From a bacterium (lineage in GTDB: Bacteria; Zhuqueibacterota; Zhuqueibacteria; Zhuqueibacterales; Zhuqueibacteraceae): DNA of 64,000 nt. The DNA lies in NCBI GenBank assembly GCA_023150945.1, contig JAKLJX010000013.1, forward strand, positions 62,001 to 126,000, given 5' to 3'. This document shows, piece after piece, positions 8,253-17,004 of this stretch; within the stretch, counting starts at the first letter, position 1, and every line of letters begins with the position of its first letter. A program made the translations under genes and the position numbers. The notes under the pieces are model-generated. The model had not been told where the DNA came from and searched no databases. It saw nothing but the letters and a program-made list of their open reading frames with translations.

Positions 8253-9920
8253 TTATCGAATCAAAACCATCCGCTTTGTTTCCACAAACTCACCAGCTTG
8301 CAATCTGTACAAATAAATTCCGCTGGGAAGATGCTGCGCTTCGAACGTCAGTGCATGCACGCCCGCAGCCCTGTGCTCGTTGTCCAGCAGCGTGGCGACT
8401 TCCTGGCCAGCGAGGTTGAAAATTTTTAGTGTTACTTCTTGAGCAGACGGCAAGGCAAAGGAGATTTTGGTCGAAGGGTTGAAGGGGTTGGGGTAATTTT
8501 GAAAAAGACCGAACAAGGCAGGCTGTCCATCACCTTCATTTACCGAAGTAGTTTGTGTTTTAAGCGCCCACAGCTCCAGCCCAGCACCAGCACCTTCGGC
8601 GCTAAAAAGGAGCGTGCCATCGACGTTTGTTAGATAGATCGGATTAAAGGGAGGGCCTACCTCTACTGTTCCATCCGCGGTGCCATCACTTTTCCACAAC
8701 TTGTTGTTACTGAACGCGTCATAATGAGAAGCAAAGAAGAGTGTTCCATTGACATCGGTCAATAGCAGAATTTGTGATATTTTTTCAGAAGTAAGGTCCT
8801 TGACCAGTAGAGTGCCTTCAGGCGTCCCGTCGCTCTTCCACAAGCTGATTCTTTGTATATCATGAAATGCCCAAAAGAAAAGGGATCCGTTAACTGCGGT
8901 CAATGATCTTGGGAATGAATTCACAATTACCGTCTGGTTTATGTCTTTTACGAGTACGGTACCTTCAAGACTCCCGTCGCTCTTCCATAGCTCTAATCCG
9001 GTAGTCGTACCCTCAACCGCACCAAAGAAAAGCGTACCATTCACATTTATAAGCTCGCTTTGATAAAACGAATTAGAGCTTATACTACTCCCATTCCCCG
9101 GATTAATGTCTTTGACCAATACTGTTCCGGTAGCGGTCCCGTCGCTTTTCCACAATTCAAAACCACTGACACCGTCATTGGCGAAAAAGAAAAGTGTTCC
9201 ATTGGCATTAGTCGGGATGAAGGGAGATGAAAATCCTCCTGGGAAGGTTTTCAAGAGCACAGTCCCATCGGCAGAACCATCGCTTTTCCACAATTCATAA
9301 CCGTTCACGAAACCTTTGTTGTTGAAGAAGAATAGTGTTCCATTGACGTTAGTTAGTCCGTAAAGCTGTGAATCGCCTACAGGGTTAATGTCTTTGACCA
9401 ATAAAGTTCCTTCGGCAGTTCCGTTGCTTCTCCATAATTCTATCCCATGTTCTTGGTCATTGGCAATAAAAAACAGAGTCCTGTTGACAAATGTTAAAAA
9501 CGATGTGAATGATTTACCCTCGGGGTCAAATTTTTTGATTAGCGATGTGCCATCTGTGGTACCATCACTTTTCCAAAGAATGAAGTCATTATAAGAAACA
9601 GCCGCAAGAAAGAAAAGTACACCATCGCCGTTTACAAAGTTACTAAAGAAAAAAGCTTTACCAACTGCTGGATCGCTAACTATGATTGGGACTGTACCTT
9701 CTGACGTGCCGTTGCTTTTCCAGAGGCCAATACCATTGATACCGTCAGTGGCTCGAAAAAAAAGTGTTCCATTGACATTTGTCAGTTCATACGGTCCCGA
9801 ACCATTTGGACCAGGATTTATATCCTTAACGAGATACGGGACCTGAGCATTAGCTATCGTTGAAAGTGAAACAAGCAAGATGACAATAGCGGCTTTCTTT
9901 GTAGGGATCTTACAGTTCAT
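8253..9920 (-). CDS. Secreted ELWxxDGT-repeat protein with sorting domain
   Basis: 555 residues from ATG 9920, which has AAGGAT upstream and opens a normal signal peptide (MNCKIPTKKAA ... ANAQ); the frame remains open 42 codons further but without coding character. The body is a series of about ten repeats around ELWKSDGTxxGTxLVKDINP alternating with NVNGTLFF, the ELWxxDGT repeat found in surface proteins of Bacteroidota-like and myxobacterial genomes. The C-terminal sorting domain (NYPNPFNPST ... GIYLYRLQAG) is related to, but clearly diverged from, those of the two neighbours. Lower GC than the flanking genes. Function unknown. Confidence 0.88.
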   Translation of the reverse strand: MNCKIPTKKAAIVILLVSLSTIANAQVPYLVKDINPGPNGSGPYELTNVNGTLFFRATDGINGIGLWKSNGTSEGTVPIIVSDPAVGKAFFFSNFVNGDGVLFFLAAVSYNDFILWKSDGTTDGTSLIKKFDPEGKSFTSFLTFVNRTLFFIANDQEHGIELWRSNGTAEGTLLVKDINPVGDSQLYGLTNVNGTLFFFNNKGFVNGYELWKSDGSADGTVLLKTFPGGFSSPFIPTNANGTLFFFANDGVSGFELWKSDGTATGTVLVKDINPGNGSSISSNSFYQSELINVNGTLFFGAVEGTTTGLELWKSDGSLEGTVLVKDINQTVIVNSFPRSLTAVNGSLFFWAFHDIQRISLWKSDGTPEGTLLVKDLTSEKISQILLLTDVNGTLFFASHYDAFSNNKLWKSDGTADGTVEVGPPFNPIYLTNVDGTLLFSAEGAGAGLELWALKTQTTSVNEGDGQPALFGLFQNYPNPFNPSTKISFALPSAQEVTLKIFNLAGQEVATLLDNEHRAAGVHALTFEAQHLPSGIYLYRLQAGEFVETKRMVLIR

Positions 9921-10774
9921 TTGCACAATCCTTTTAAAGTGTGAATGGGATGAATGGAATGAATGTGTTGCTGCCCTTGCCAGATACTGATTTCCGGCTG
10001 GTCTGCAAGAATGCCGATAACGAAAACAGTGCCACGCTGAAATCACAATGCGGGATCAAATAACTCTGCAATAAGATCAACAGATCAAGCAGTGACCCAA
10101 AGGATGGGATGAATGCGCCAAAAGTGCGGAAGGTGGAATGGATTCCAGTCGTCTGTAGAGAAGTCCCAGAAAAAGACCATAATTCACTGCCAATGGACGT
10201 ACCCGCGGCGAGCCCCCGAGAGACTTGCCAGCCAATGAAACCAGATTGCCGGTGCCAATCACGAACTCTTGCATTCCAGTTCTCCGTTTCCGTAATGGCC
10301 TCGCCGTCAGCGATCTGAATCCCGAGAAAGCGAGTGCGGCAAAGATGGCTGTTCTGCCCGCCAGAAACAGTAGGCATTTGGCCGTACGGGTCAGGAATAC
10401 GCCTAGCGTCGCGTTGGTGCAGCTCACGACTGCTTGGGGTCGGGCACGCGATGCGGGGAATACTGATCTTCTCAGCGCGCAGCCGGTGGGCGCGGCTCGG
10501 CTGGCTCAGCAGAATGCCTAGCGTGTGCGCCATTGGCCTAGTGCCGCTGCAGTTTCTTCTCCTTAGCTTGCCTCGCCGCTTGCCCCTGCCTCAGTTCAGG
10601 GAGGTCGTGAGCCAGTCCAGCCTGTCTGGTTCCTCCAAACCATGCGCTTGATGAGGCACGGGGGGAGCCTCATCAAGCGGCCCTGCCGTGCGGCAAGATT
10701 TCCCTTTTCATTGATCGCGCAAATCCTTAGAATGGGCGCTCCGAAACTCTGACTTCCGGCCAAGGAGCGCGATC
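9921..10774. other. Intergenic region between divergent genes
   Basis: No gene supported. Frames here (for example 9934-10533 on the minus strand) lack start signals and have low-complexity tails. The region begins with a short GAATG/GGATGAATG repeat run (about 9942-9965) and contains the perfect hairpin at 10645-10679. It must hold the promoters of the secreted-protein genes (left) and of the histidine kinase (right), though no consensus promoter stands out. Confidence 0.5.
10645..10679. promoter_or_regulatory. Perfect 13-bp stem-loop upstream of the histidine kinase
   Basis: CGCTTGATGAGGC (10645-10657) and GCCTCATCAAGCG (10667-10679) are perfect inverted repeats around a 9-base G-rich loop. 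No T-run follows. It lies about 95 bases before the kinase start and could be an attenuator, an operator or a transcript end. Confidence 0.5.
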
Positions 10775-11932
10775 GTGAATGAAGTAACAACCTCTGACTT
10801 CATTATTGCCATAGGCTTCACGGTTGCCATGATCAGCCTGGTCGTCGGCATGTTCGGTTTTCAACTGGTGATTTCAGCAAGAAGGCTCCGCAAGACGCAG
10901 CGGCTGGCGGACGCCGCGCTGGAATTCACGCCTGCTTTCATCACGATCCTGCTCGATGGTCGCGACCGTGTTGCCGACGTCAAGGTGCGCCATCCGGCAG
11001 TGGCCGGCCATTTGCGTACGGCACTGTTCGGCATAAAGCTCGCAGAGCTGGGCTTCCTGCCAGCCGCGCTGCGGATTCCTCGCGACGCTGTTGCCGCCCC
11101 GGCGCCGCCGGTGGAGGCGGCCAGCCGCCGCGCGCCGCTGCAATTGCCAGACGGCGAAGTTCTCTACCTCGAATGGGAGCGGCAACGCTCCGGGGACAAT
11201 TCCGACTTCCACCTCCTGCGGGGATTCGACATCACCAACGAGCTGTTGCACACGCAGCGCAAGCTGCAAGTGCTGTCCGCCACTTCCTCGGAAGGGGAGG
11301 AGCGCGAGCGCAAACGCATCGCCGAGGATCTCCACGATCGCATCGGCGAAATCCTGATTTCCTCCTCACGCCTGCTCGATAACCTGAAAAAGCAGAACGC
11401 CACGCCGGAGATACGGCAGGGGCTCGAAGAGTTGGAACGCACCATTGCAGAATTCACCAAGGGCACGCGCACGCTGATTTCCGATCTCGTGCCGCCCATC
11501 CTCTACAATGTCGGCTTGGTGGCGGCCCTTGAAGCGCTGGCGGTGGATTTCAAGCGGCAGCACGATCTTGCCATTCAGCTCGAAGACGGCTGGCAGGAAA
11601 TGCAGATCAATCAGGAAATTGGCATTTTCCTTTACAAAGCCGTGCGGGAGTTCATTTACAATGCCGTCAAACACGGCGGCGCAGATGAGATTCTCATCTC
11701 GCCGAGTCGCGCCGAGCACCAGCTCGCCCTGACGGTGGAAGACAATGGCTCGGGCTTCGCCGTGGAGGCCAGCCAGTTGGCGATGAATACCGATTCAGGC
11801 TTCGGCTTGTTCAATGTGAAGAATCGCGTGGAATACTATCAAGGTGGGCTCGAGATCGGCAATTCAGCCAAATTGGGCGGCGGACAGATTCGCGTTTGGG
11901 TGCCGCAAGACAAGGCGGGGCGTGGGGAGTAG
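10775..11932 (+). CDS. Sensor histidine kinase, NarL/LuxR-partner type
   Basis: 385 residues; GTG start at 10775 with AAGGAG nine bases upstream. One N-terminal membrane segment (residues about 9-31), then a PAS-like sensing region (about 45-155), a short linker, and the HisKA_3 dimerisation box ERERKRIAEDLHDRIGE with the phosphorylated His. The ATPase domain shows the N box (FIYNAVKHG) and G boxes (DNGSGF, GFGLFNVKNRVEYYQGG). This class autophosphorylates and passes the phosphate to a response regulator with a LuxR-type DNA-binding domain, exactly what is encoded downstream at 12092. The signal is unknown; with only one membrane helix and no periplasmic loop the PAS-like region probably senses something in the cytoplasm. 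Confidence 0.92.
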   Translation: MNEVTTSDFIIAIGFTVAMISLVVGMFGFQLVISARRLRKTQRLADAALEFTPAFITILLDGRDRVADVKVRHPAVAGHLRTALFGIKLAELGFLPAALRIPRDAVAAPAPPVEAASRRAPLQLPDGEVLYLEWERQRSGDNSDFHLLRGFDITNELLHTQRKLQVLSATSSEGEERERKRIAEDLHDRIGEILISSSRLLDNLKKQNATPEIRQGLEELERTIAEFTKGTRTLISDLVPPILYNVGLVAALEALAVDFKRQHDLAIQLEDGWQEMQINQEIGIFLYKAVREFIYNAVKHGGADEILISPSRAEHQLALTVEDNGSGFAVEASQLAMNTDSGFGLFNVKNRVEYYQGGLEIGNSAKLGGGQIRVWVPQDKAGRGE

Positions 11933-12060
11933 GGTGGAGGGGAGTAGGGCGAAGGGTAGTAGTCGAGCATACGGCCATTGACCACTGGCCATTCTGAATG
12001 GTCAAATGACCAACCAGCGACCAGCAACGAACGACCATCAACCAACGATTAACCTGAAAC
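11920..12060. repeat. Low-complexity spacer between kinase and regulator
   Basis: First a G-rich degenerate array (GGGGAGTAGGG-like units, about 11920-11957), then an AC-rich array of degenerate GACCA/ACCAAC units (about 11968-12050). No coding potential beyond the kinase stop at 11932. The style resembles the 3945-4060 array. Confidence 0.6.
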
Positions 12061-12091
12061 CAACTTCAGGGCAAAAGGATCACCAGACGCA

Positions 12092-12751
12092 ATGAAGATC
12101 AAAGTCCTGTTGGTTGAAGATCATCACGTGATTCGCGCGGGATTTCGCGCGCTGCTGGAGAGCCAGTCTGCGGTGGAAGTGGTGGGCGAGACGGATAACG
12201 GTGCGGAGGCGATTGATCTGGCGCTCAAGCTGCAGCCGCAGGTGGTGATTATGGATATCGGTTTGCGCGGCTCAGAAATCACCGGCACGCAGGCCACACG
12301 CAAAATCACCGCGGCGCACAAGGAGATCAAAGTCATTGCGCTTTCCGTGATGGAAGACGGCCCCCACGTCAAAGGCATGATGTCAGCCGGCGCCTCGGGC
12401 TATTTGTCCAAAGGTTGCACCGCCGATGAATTGCACGAAGCCATTCAAACCGTGATGGAAGGCAAATTCTACTTTAGCAAAGGCGTGAATGCCACGATTC
12501 AGGAAGAGTTCGTGAATATCCTGCGGCAGACCCCCTCGCCCAATCCCAATGCCCTGAGCGACCGCGAGCTGGAAGTTTTGCGGTTTATTGCTCTGGGAGA
12601 AAATTCCAAAACCATCGCCCTCCGTTTCAATATTTCCTCCAAAACCGTTGACACCCACCGCCGCAATATCATGGAAAAGCTCAAACTCTACAGCGTGGCA
12701 GACTTGACGAAGTATGCCATTCGGGAGAAGATCATTCAGGAAGGGGAGTGA
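12092..12751 (+). CDS. NarL/FixJ-family response regulator
   Basis: 219 residues, ATG 12092 behind AAAAGGATCACC. The receiver domain (1-125) has the acidic pair in LLVEDHH, the phospho-acceptor Asp in VVIMDIGL, the Ser of IALSVME and the conserved Lys in YLSKG. The C-terminal LuxR/GerE helix-turn-helix (about 150-215) shows LSDRELEVLRFIALG and the recognition helix around ISSKTVDTHRRNIMEKL. It lies 159 bases downstream of the cognate kinase. Targets unknown; adjacent surface-protein genes are possible. Confidence 0.93.
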   Translation: MKIKVLLVEDHHVIRAGFRALLESQSAVEVVGETDNGAEAIDLALKLQPQVVIMDIGLRGSEITGTQATRKITAAHKEIKVIALSVMEDGPHVKGMMSAGASGYLSKGCTADELHEAIQTVMEGKFYFSKGVNATIQEEFVNILRQTPSPNPNALSDRELEVLRFIALGENSKTIALRFNISSKTVDTHRRNIMEKLKLYSVADLTKYAIREKIIQEGE

Positions 12752-12760
12752 GGGCTTTTA

Positions 12761-12834
12761 GCCACAGATCGACACGGATTGTCACGGCTGAATGCAAAAC
12801 ATGAAATCCGTGAGAATCCGTGTTCATCCGTGGC
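12761..12834. repeat. Palindromic intergenic repeat, family P, copy 1
   Basis: Imperfect 27-base inverted arms (12761-12787 and 12808-12834), both reading GCCAC[AG]GAT[CG][GA]ACACGGATT[GC]TCACGG. It sits between the convergent regulator and 7-TM genes and could act as a bidirectional transcript end. A second copy is at 14775-14876. Confidence 0.7.
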
Positions 12835-12846
12835 CCCTTCTTTCGG

Positions 12847-13509
12847 CTATTGCAGGGCCGTTTGCTGTGCTTTTCTCAATTGAAAGACGCCGATTGTGAA
12901 CAAGAGATTACGTATGATGTTTACAACGGCGTGCGTTTCGAAGAGGCCTTTCAGCAGATCATGATTTTTGGTGAACATGAAAGCAGAGAGAACCAGGGAG
13001 GTGCTGTAATACAGCAGCATGGCAAGCAGCATCCAGAAGCGATAATCGCCGGTGAGATTTGCAGGCGTTTGACGCCACAAGGCTTGTAGGGTGAGAAAGG
13101 AAAACGTGCTCAACAAGAGAACGGCAAGCGGCCTGGTGAGATTGTTATAGGATCCCGGTTCGAGACTCTCCAGACCGGCAAGCTTCACCAAGATAAAACA
13201 AAAGAGGTATACGGGAATGCTTGCGCGCATCAGGCGGGCAACGGTGGCATCCGTCTGCCAATTCGTGATGATCAAGGCGAGCAAGACATATTCCACCAGT
13301 GTATAGACATGAAAAAACCAGGCACTCTGTATGCCCTGCGCACTGAGAATGAGCAAAATGATCTCAGCAAGGGTGGCAGAGGCAAAGAACGCCCACAAGA
13401 ACTGCAGGCCATTGGCTGGTCTGGTGTGACGCCTGAGGAGCGTGGCCCATGCCAGGAAGGGCAGGGAAGTCGAAATGCTTGAACACAGAATAAGTAGGGG
13501 ATACCTCAT
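12847..13509 (-). CDS. Seven-transmembrane hypothetical protein
   Basis: 220 residues from ATG 13509. Seven hydrophobic segments are visible (about residues 4-24, 33-55, 63-82, 93-111, 127-145, 157-178 and 190-210) with short loops and little extramembrane sequence. No catalytic motif and no family that I recognise with confidence; similar small 7-TM proteins occur beside NarL-type two-component genes in FCB bacteria, which suggests a sensory or accessory role, but that is inference. It is convergent with the response-regulator gene, and repeat P copy 1 lies between them. Confidence 0.7.
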   Translation of the reverse strand: MRYPLLILCSSISTSLPFLAWATLLRRHTRPANGLQFLWAFFASATLAEIILLILSAQGIQSAWFFHVYTLVEYVLLALIITNWQTDATVARLMRASIPVYLFCFILVKLAGLESLEPGSYNNLTRPLAVLLLSTFSFLTLQALWRQTPANLTGDYRFWMLLAMLLYYSTSLVLSAFMFTKNHDLLKGLFETHAVVNIIRNLLFTIGVFQLRKAQQTALQ

Positions 13510-13775
13510 CTCGTTCCCGATTTCTTAATGCGGGTGCGAAGCGTCTCACAATTCCGAACGCGAACGAGCCGCCTCCAGACGAGGCGCTTCGATCTGAGAT
13601 CAGGCGCGCAGGAACACGATTAGAGGAGTTGCGGCCGGACGCGATCAGTCGTGGTCGAGTTTTCTTGCTGAAGCAACACGGACTTGACTCTCTGAAGACC
13701 CATGGAGCCGGAAATGCAGTGCTGGCATGGTAAACAAAAAGCGGCAAAAACGCAACAGGGCCGGTTAGAAATGAA

Positions 13776-13807
13776 AAGTCCATCCGCTGCACCTTCCGGA
13801 TGGACTT
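13776..13807 (-). terminator. Intrinsic terminator of the duplicated-domain gene
   Basis: Reading on the minus strand, a perfect 11-base stem AAGTCCATCCG/CGGATGGACTT with a 10-base loop is followed by a T-rich tail (TTCATTTC). It begins 24 bases after the stop of the gene ending at 13832. Confidence 0.75.
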
Positions 13808-13831
13808 CGATTGGCGGTTGCATCGTGCGGT

Positions 13832-14497
13832 CTAGACGGTGCTTCCGCTCAGCGTCTTGCCCTTGACCGCGATGCCGTGATTCAGAAGATTAGGAATGCC
13901 GCAGTAGGGAGGGCAACCAATGGATAACTCCATCGCTGGCCCGTGAAACATCTCCGCGCCGAATTTGTCCACACACATGCCGACCACCGCTCGCTTGCCA
14001 TCCTTGTGCGCGCCGAAGAAAAAGCGCAGGCCAACGCATTCGGGATGATCGAGCAATCGTTGCACCGCTTGCTTGCCAAAGAAACCGCCTTTGGGCTGGC
14101 CGGGCTGCAAGTTCTCTTGATAGCGCGCTGTGAGTTCCGAGGCTTCTTGCAGTGAAATCCCGTGGCTCACAGCGGCGCGATCGTAGCGGCCGCGCTCGTT
14201 CAGCGGCGGATTCATCATCGAGAGCTTGAGCGGCTCGCCTTCGAGCAGATCATTTCTATTCGTATTGGTTCCCACCAGCACAAGCTGTGTTTGATCGAAG
14301 CTGTCAACGCCGTAGTAATAGCGCATGCCCACGGCGTGCGGCTGAGCGAGAATGGCCTGCACCGCATGCTTGTCAAGAAACACGCCGGGCGCCGCTTCGG
14401 GGCCGTAGTGCTCGCGGAATTGCTTGATAAACGTGAGTGCTTCCGCAGTGGTGATGGCATGGTTTTCCTCGCCCGTAAACATCCTGGCATCTTTCAT
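13832..14497 (-). CDS. Hypothetical protein made of a tandem duplicated domain
   Basis: 221 residues from ATG 14497, which has AAGGAAGACC upstream; an upstream extension to 14575 is rejected. The protein contains two similar halves: residues about 25-105 and 120-205. Matching blocks are GVFLDKHAVQAILAQP / GGFFGKQAVQRLLDHP, VGMRYYYG / VGLRFFFG, QLVLVGTNTNRND / AVVGMCVDKFGAE and a C-terminal PP turn, the second half adding CPPYCG. No signal peptide or membrane helix, so probably cytoplasmic. I know similar 'GIRxYYG...LVLVG' proteins only as uncharacterised in Bacteroidota-like genomes. It is a single gene with its own terminator. Confidence 0.75.
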   Translation of the reverse strand: MKDARMFTGEENHAITTAEALTFIKQFREHYGPEAAPGVFLDKHAVQAILAQPHAVGMRYYYGVDSFDQTQLVLVGTNTNRNDLLEGEPLKLSMMNPPLNERGRYDRAAVSHGISLQEASELTARYQENLQPGQPKGGFFGKQAVQRLLDHPECVGLRFFFGAHKDGKRAVVGMCVDKFGAEMFHGPAMELSIGCPPYCGIPNLLNHGIAVKGKTLSGSTV

Positions 14498-15048
14498 CGT
14501 GGTCTTCCTTTCTGGTGGAATTTTGATGATTAAATTCCACGGCCGTGGAGAACTTGATTTGAGATGCGCGCGCAAACATGCCTAATACCAAAGTCGTACC
14601 ACGATGAAATGGCCTAATGATGCAAAGCGGTGTGTAGGAAAATCAAAGAATTAAACAGAGGCGAGGTTGTATCGTGCCGTTGTCACAACACAATGAATGT
14701 GGGGTAGAGTCCATTCGTATGGAGAGAAGGCCGCACTACGCTGCAAACGGAGGGAAGAGAAACAGCGAATTTTCTTTAGCCACAGATGAACACGGATTTT
14801 CACTGATTTTTGTTTTAGGATAGTTTCGTGAAAAGAAATGAAATCCGTGTTTGATCAGTGTAAATCCGTGGCTAAAAGGCTTTAGGGCAATTAGCTCTTC
14901 AAAGTTGGAATTATCCCGCCCCGCGGTCCTGAGAGTGTTTCGCCCACTGAAATGAAATCCCACTGAAAAGGCTTTTTTTTGTGGCAGTTCCACTTCTGTG
15001 GGCGTAGTATAAAGCTGCCTGAAGAGCTTCAATTTACGCGAACATGTT
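14498..15048. other. Intergenic region
   Basis: No gene supported. It contains repeat P copy 2 (14775-14876) and the promoter region of the duplicated-domain gene. The remaining bases, including the T-rich run near 14970, show no clear signals. Confidence 0.55.
14775..14876. repeat. Palindromic intergenic repeat, family P, copy 2
   Basis: Ends TTTAGCCACAGATGAACACGGATTTTCACTGATT and the imperfect complement finishing ATCCGTGGCTAAAA. Shares GCCACAGATxxACACGGATT with 12761-12834 but has a longer centre. Confidence 0.7.
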
Positions 15049-16758
15049 TCATTCCACAAACCATTCACGCTTGAGACCGAACGATTTCATTTTTTCGATC
15101 AGGGTTTTGGGATCGACCTCGGCGCGGGCGATGGCGTTTTTTTCCACGCCTTTGGCCTCGCGCAGCAGTGCAATGAAAAAATTGTATTCAAAGGCTTTGA
15201 TCAGCGCTTCTTTCGCGTACCGGAAGGGAATATCCAGCGCCGGGGTCACGGCAACGTGCAATTGATCATGCCATTCGTATTTCGCGTTTTTGCCCTCAGA
15301 CGAATGCCGGCCCGCGATAAAATTGCGGCTGCGATACGCTTCGGGCAGGAATTGCGCATAGAAGCTGTCTTCGGCCGCAGAGAAGCCGTCGGAACGGGAG
15401 GAATGCGCCACGGCCAACCGGCTGAGATGATGTGGCTGAATCACCTGATCGTCATCGGGAGAAATCAAAAGTCCGAACGCCGCGTTGTCGACGATCTTGT
15501 CCAGCTCACGAATGTTTCCGGGAAAATGGTAGCGCAACAGCCAATCGCGTGCTTCCGGCGCAAACCGGATTTGCGTGCGGTGGCGTTCATTGAAGGTTTG
15601 GAGAAATTTGTCCGCGATCAACAACACATCGCGGCCGCGCTCGCGCAGCGGCGGCAGGGTGAGCGTGCGGCCGCGCTCGAGGCGATCCAGCAAGTCCGGC
15701 ATGAACTTTTCCTCGGCCACGAGTTTCTTCAAATCCTTGTTGGTGGCGAAAATGAGACGCACGTCGGCGCGATATACGGTGTTGGAACCCATCCGGCGGT
15801 ATTGTTTCTCCTCCAAAAAGCGCAGCAGTTTCTTTTGCACGTCGAGCGTCAGGTTGCCGATTTCATCCAAAAACAGCGTGCCGCCTTCGGCGGCGTTGAT
15901 CAAACCCTCGCGTTTTTGATCCGCGCCCGAGAACGCGCCCTTTTCATGGCCGAACAGCTCGGAAGCAAGCAGGGATTCGGCGACGGTGCAGCAATCGAAC
16001 GCGATCATCTCTTTCTTGCTGCGGCGGCTGGCGCGGTGCAATGCTGCTGCAACCAGCTCCTTGCCGGCGCCGGGTTCCCCGAGAATCAGAACATTGTACT
16101 CATCGTAGTCTTTCATCACTTCGATGAATTGATAAACCTGCTGCATTGCCGGGCTGGTGCCGATCATGTCGCGATAGCCTTTGATGCGCGCCAGTTCATC
16201 ACTGACATGTTGCATGTGGCGCTGCCGGCGCTCGCGCTCGCGGCGCTGCGCCAGCGTGTTGTCCAGCGATTGGCGCAGCGGGCCGGCCAGCAGCTCGGTC
16301 AGCTCGTGCAACAACTGCCGGGTTTCCTGGTTGAATTTGGCTTCTTCCTGGCGATGATCGAGATAAACCACGCCGAAAACCTGGTCGCCTTCGCACAGCG
16401 GCGCGCACGCAAATGACAGCAGCTTTTGATTCAAAATCGTCTGCTTTGAGCGTTCGGGATCGTCGAAGCGCGGATCGGCCATGGCATTCTCACTCACGAT
16501 CACCTCTTGCGTCAGCCGCGCGAGCGCCACGACGTTTTTGCTGATCCGGCTCAATTCTTCATCGTCGAGGTCCTGGCCGTGCTGCCGCGCTCTCTTGAAG
16601 GCAATGCCGCCGGTTTCGTCATACAACTCCAGGCAGCCGCGTTCCGCGCCGGTGTACTCGCTGACGAGATCGAGCACCACCGGCAGAGCATTCTCGACTT
16701 CCGTCATTGCCAGGAGGGATTTGATCGTCGGTAACAGCGTCGTAATCTGAAAAGCCAT
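15049..16758 (-). CDS. Sigma-54-dependent activator with GAF domain
   Basis: 569 residues from ATG 16758, which has GGGAG eight bases upstream and begins a normal N-terminus; 58 further upstream codons look non-coding. Domains: GAF-like sensor (about 5-175), coiled linker, AAA+ sigma-54 interaction domain (about 205-440) with Walker A GEPGAGKE, the sigma-54 contact loop GAFSGA (Ser in place of the usual Thr), Walker B GTLFLDEIG and the arginine-finger region, then a Fis-type helix-turn-helix at the C-terminus (VDPKTLIEKMKSFGL). It would bind an enhancer-like site and open sigma-54 promoters in response to a small ligand or redox signal. No partner kinase is adjacent and I found no convincing -24/-12 promoter here, so its targets are unknown. 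Confidence 0.92.
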   Translation of the reverse strand: MAFQITTLLPTIKSLLAMTEVENALPVVLDLVSEYTGAERGCLELYDETGGIAFKRARQHGQDLDDEELSRISKNVVALARLTQEVIVSENAMADPRFDDPERSKQTILNQKLLSFACAPLCEGDQVFGVVYLDHRQEEAKFNQETRQLLHELTELLAGPLRQSLDNTLAQRRERERRQRHMQHVSDELARIKGYRDMIGTSPAMQQVYQFIEVMKDYDEYNVLILGEPGAGKELVAAALHRASRRSKKEMIAFDCCTVAESLLASELFGHEKGAFSGADQKREGLINAAEGGTLFLDEIGNLTLDVQKKLLRFLEEKQYRRMGSNTVYRADVRLIFATNKDLKKLVAEEKFMPDLLDRLERGRTLTLPPLRERGRDVLLIADKFLQTFNERHRTQIRFAPEARDWLLRYHFPGNIRELDKIVDNAAFGLLISPDDDQVIQPHHLSRLAVAHSSRSDGFSAAEDSFYAQFLPEAYRSRNFIAGRHSSEGKNAKYEWHDQLHVAVTPALDIPFRYAKEALIKAFEYNFFIALLREAKGVEKNAIARAEVDPKTLIEKMKSFGLKREWFVE

Positions 16759-17004
16759 GATATGCTCCCAAAGAGTTGTCACGAAATCCCAGTTCAGGAT
16801 ACTTGCCCCAATATTGTGCGCCGTACGGCGCTCAAAGTCAGAATAAAATCCTGAAAGTTCATGAGTGAAATCTTTGCTCTTGGGCACATGCTTTGACCAC
16901 GAATCAACGTCAATTTCTCCTATTCGTGTCAATTCATGCGCATTCGCGCTGTGGTCGCGGTTCGTCCGTGTTGAAGATCAAACCAGCATCAGAAATAGGT
17001 AGCC

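Noticed and set aside
9934-10533. 199-codon minus-strand frame upstream of the ELWxxDGT gene
   Set aside because: No ribosome site or family pattern, and it ends in low-complexity FIPFIPF from a GAATG repeat.
13364-13792. 142-codon minus-strand frame
   Set aside because: Overlaps the 7-TM gene start in another frame and the terminator hairpin; no coding character.
15256-16416. 386-codon plus-strand frame
   Set aside because: Antisense to the sigma-54 activator.
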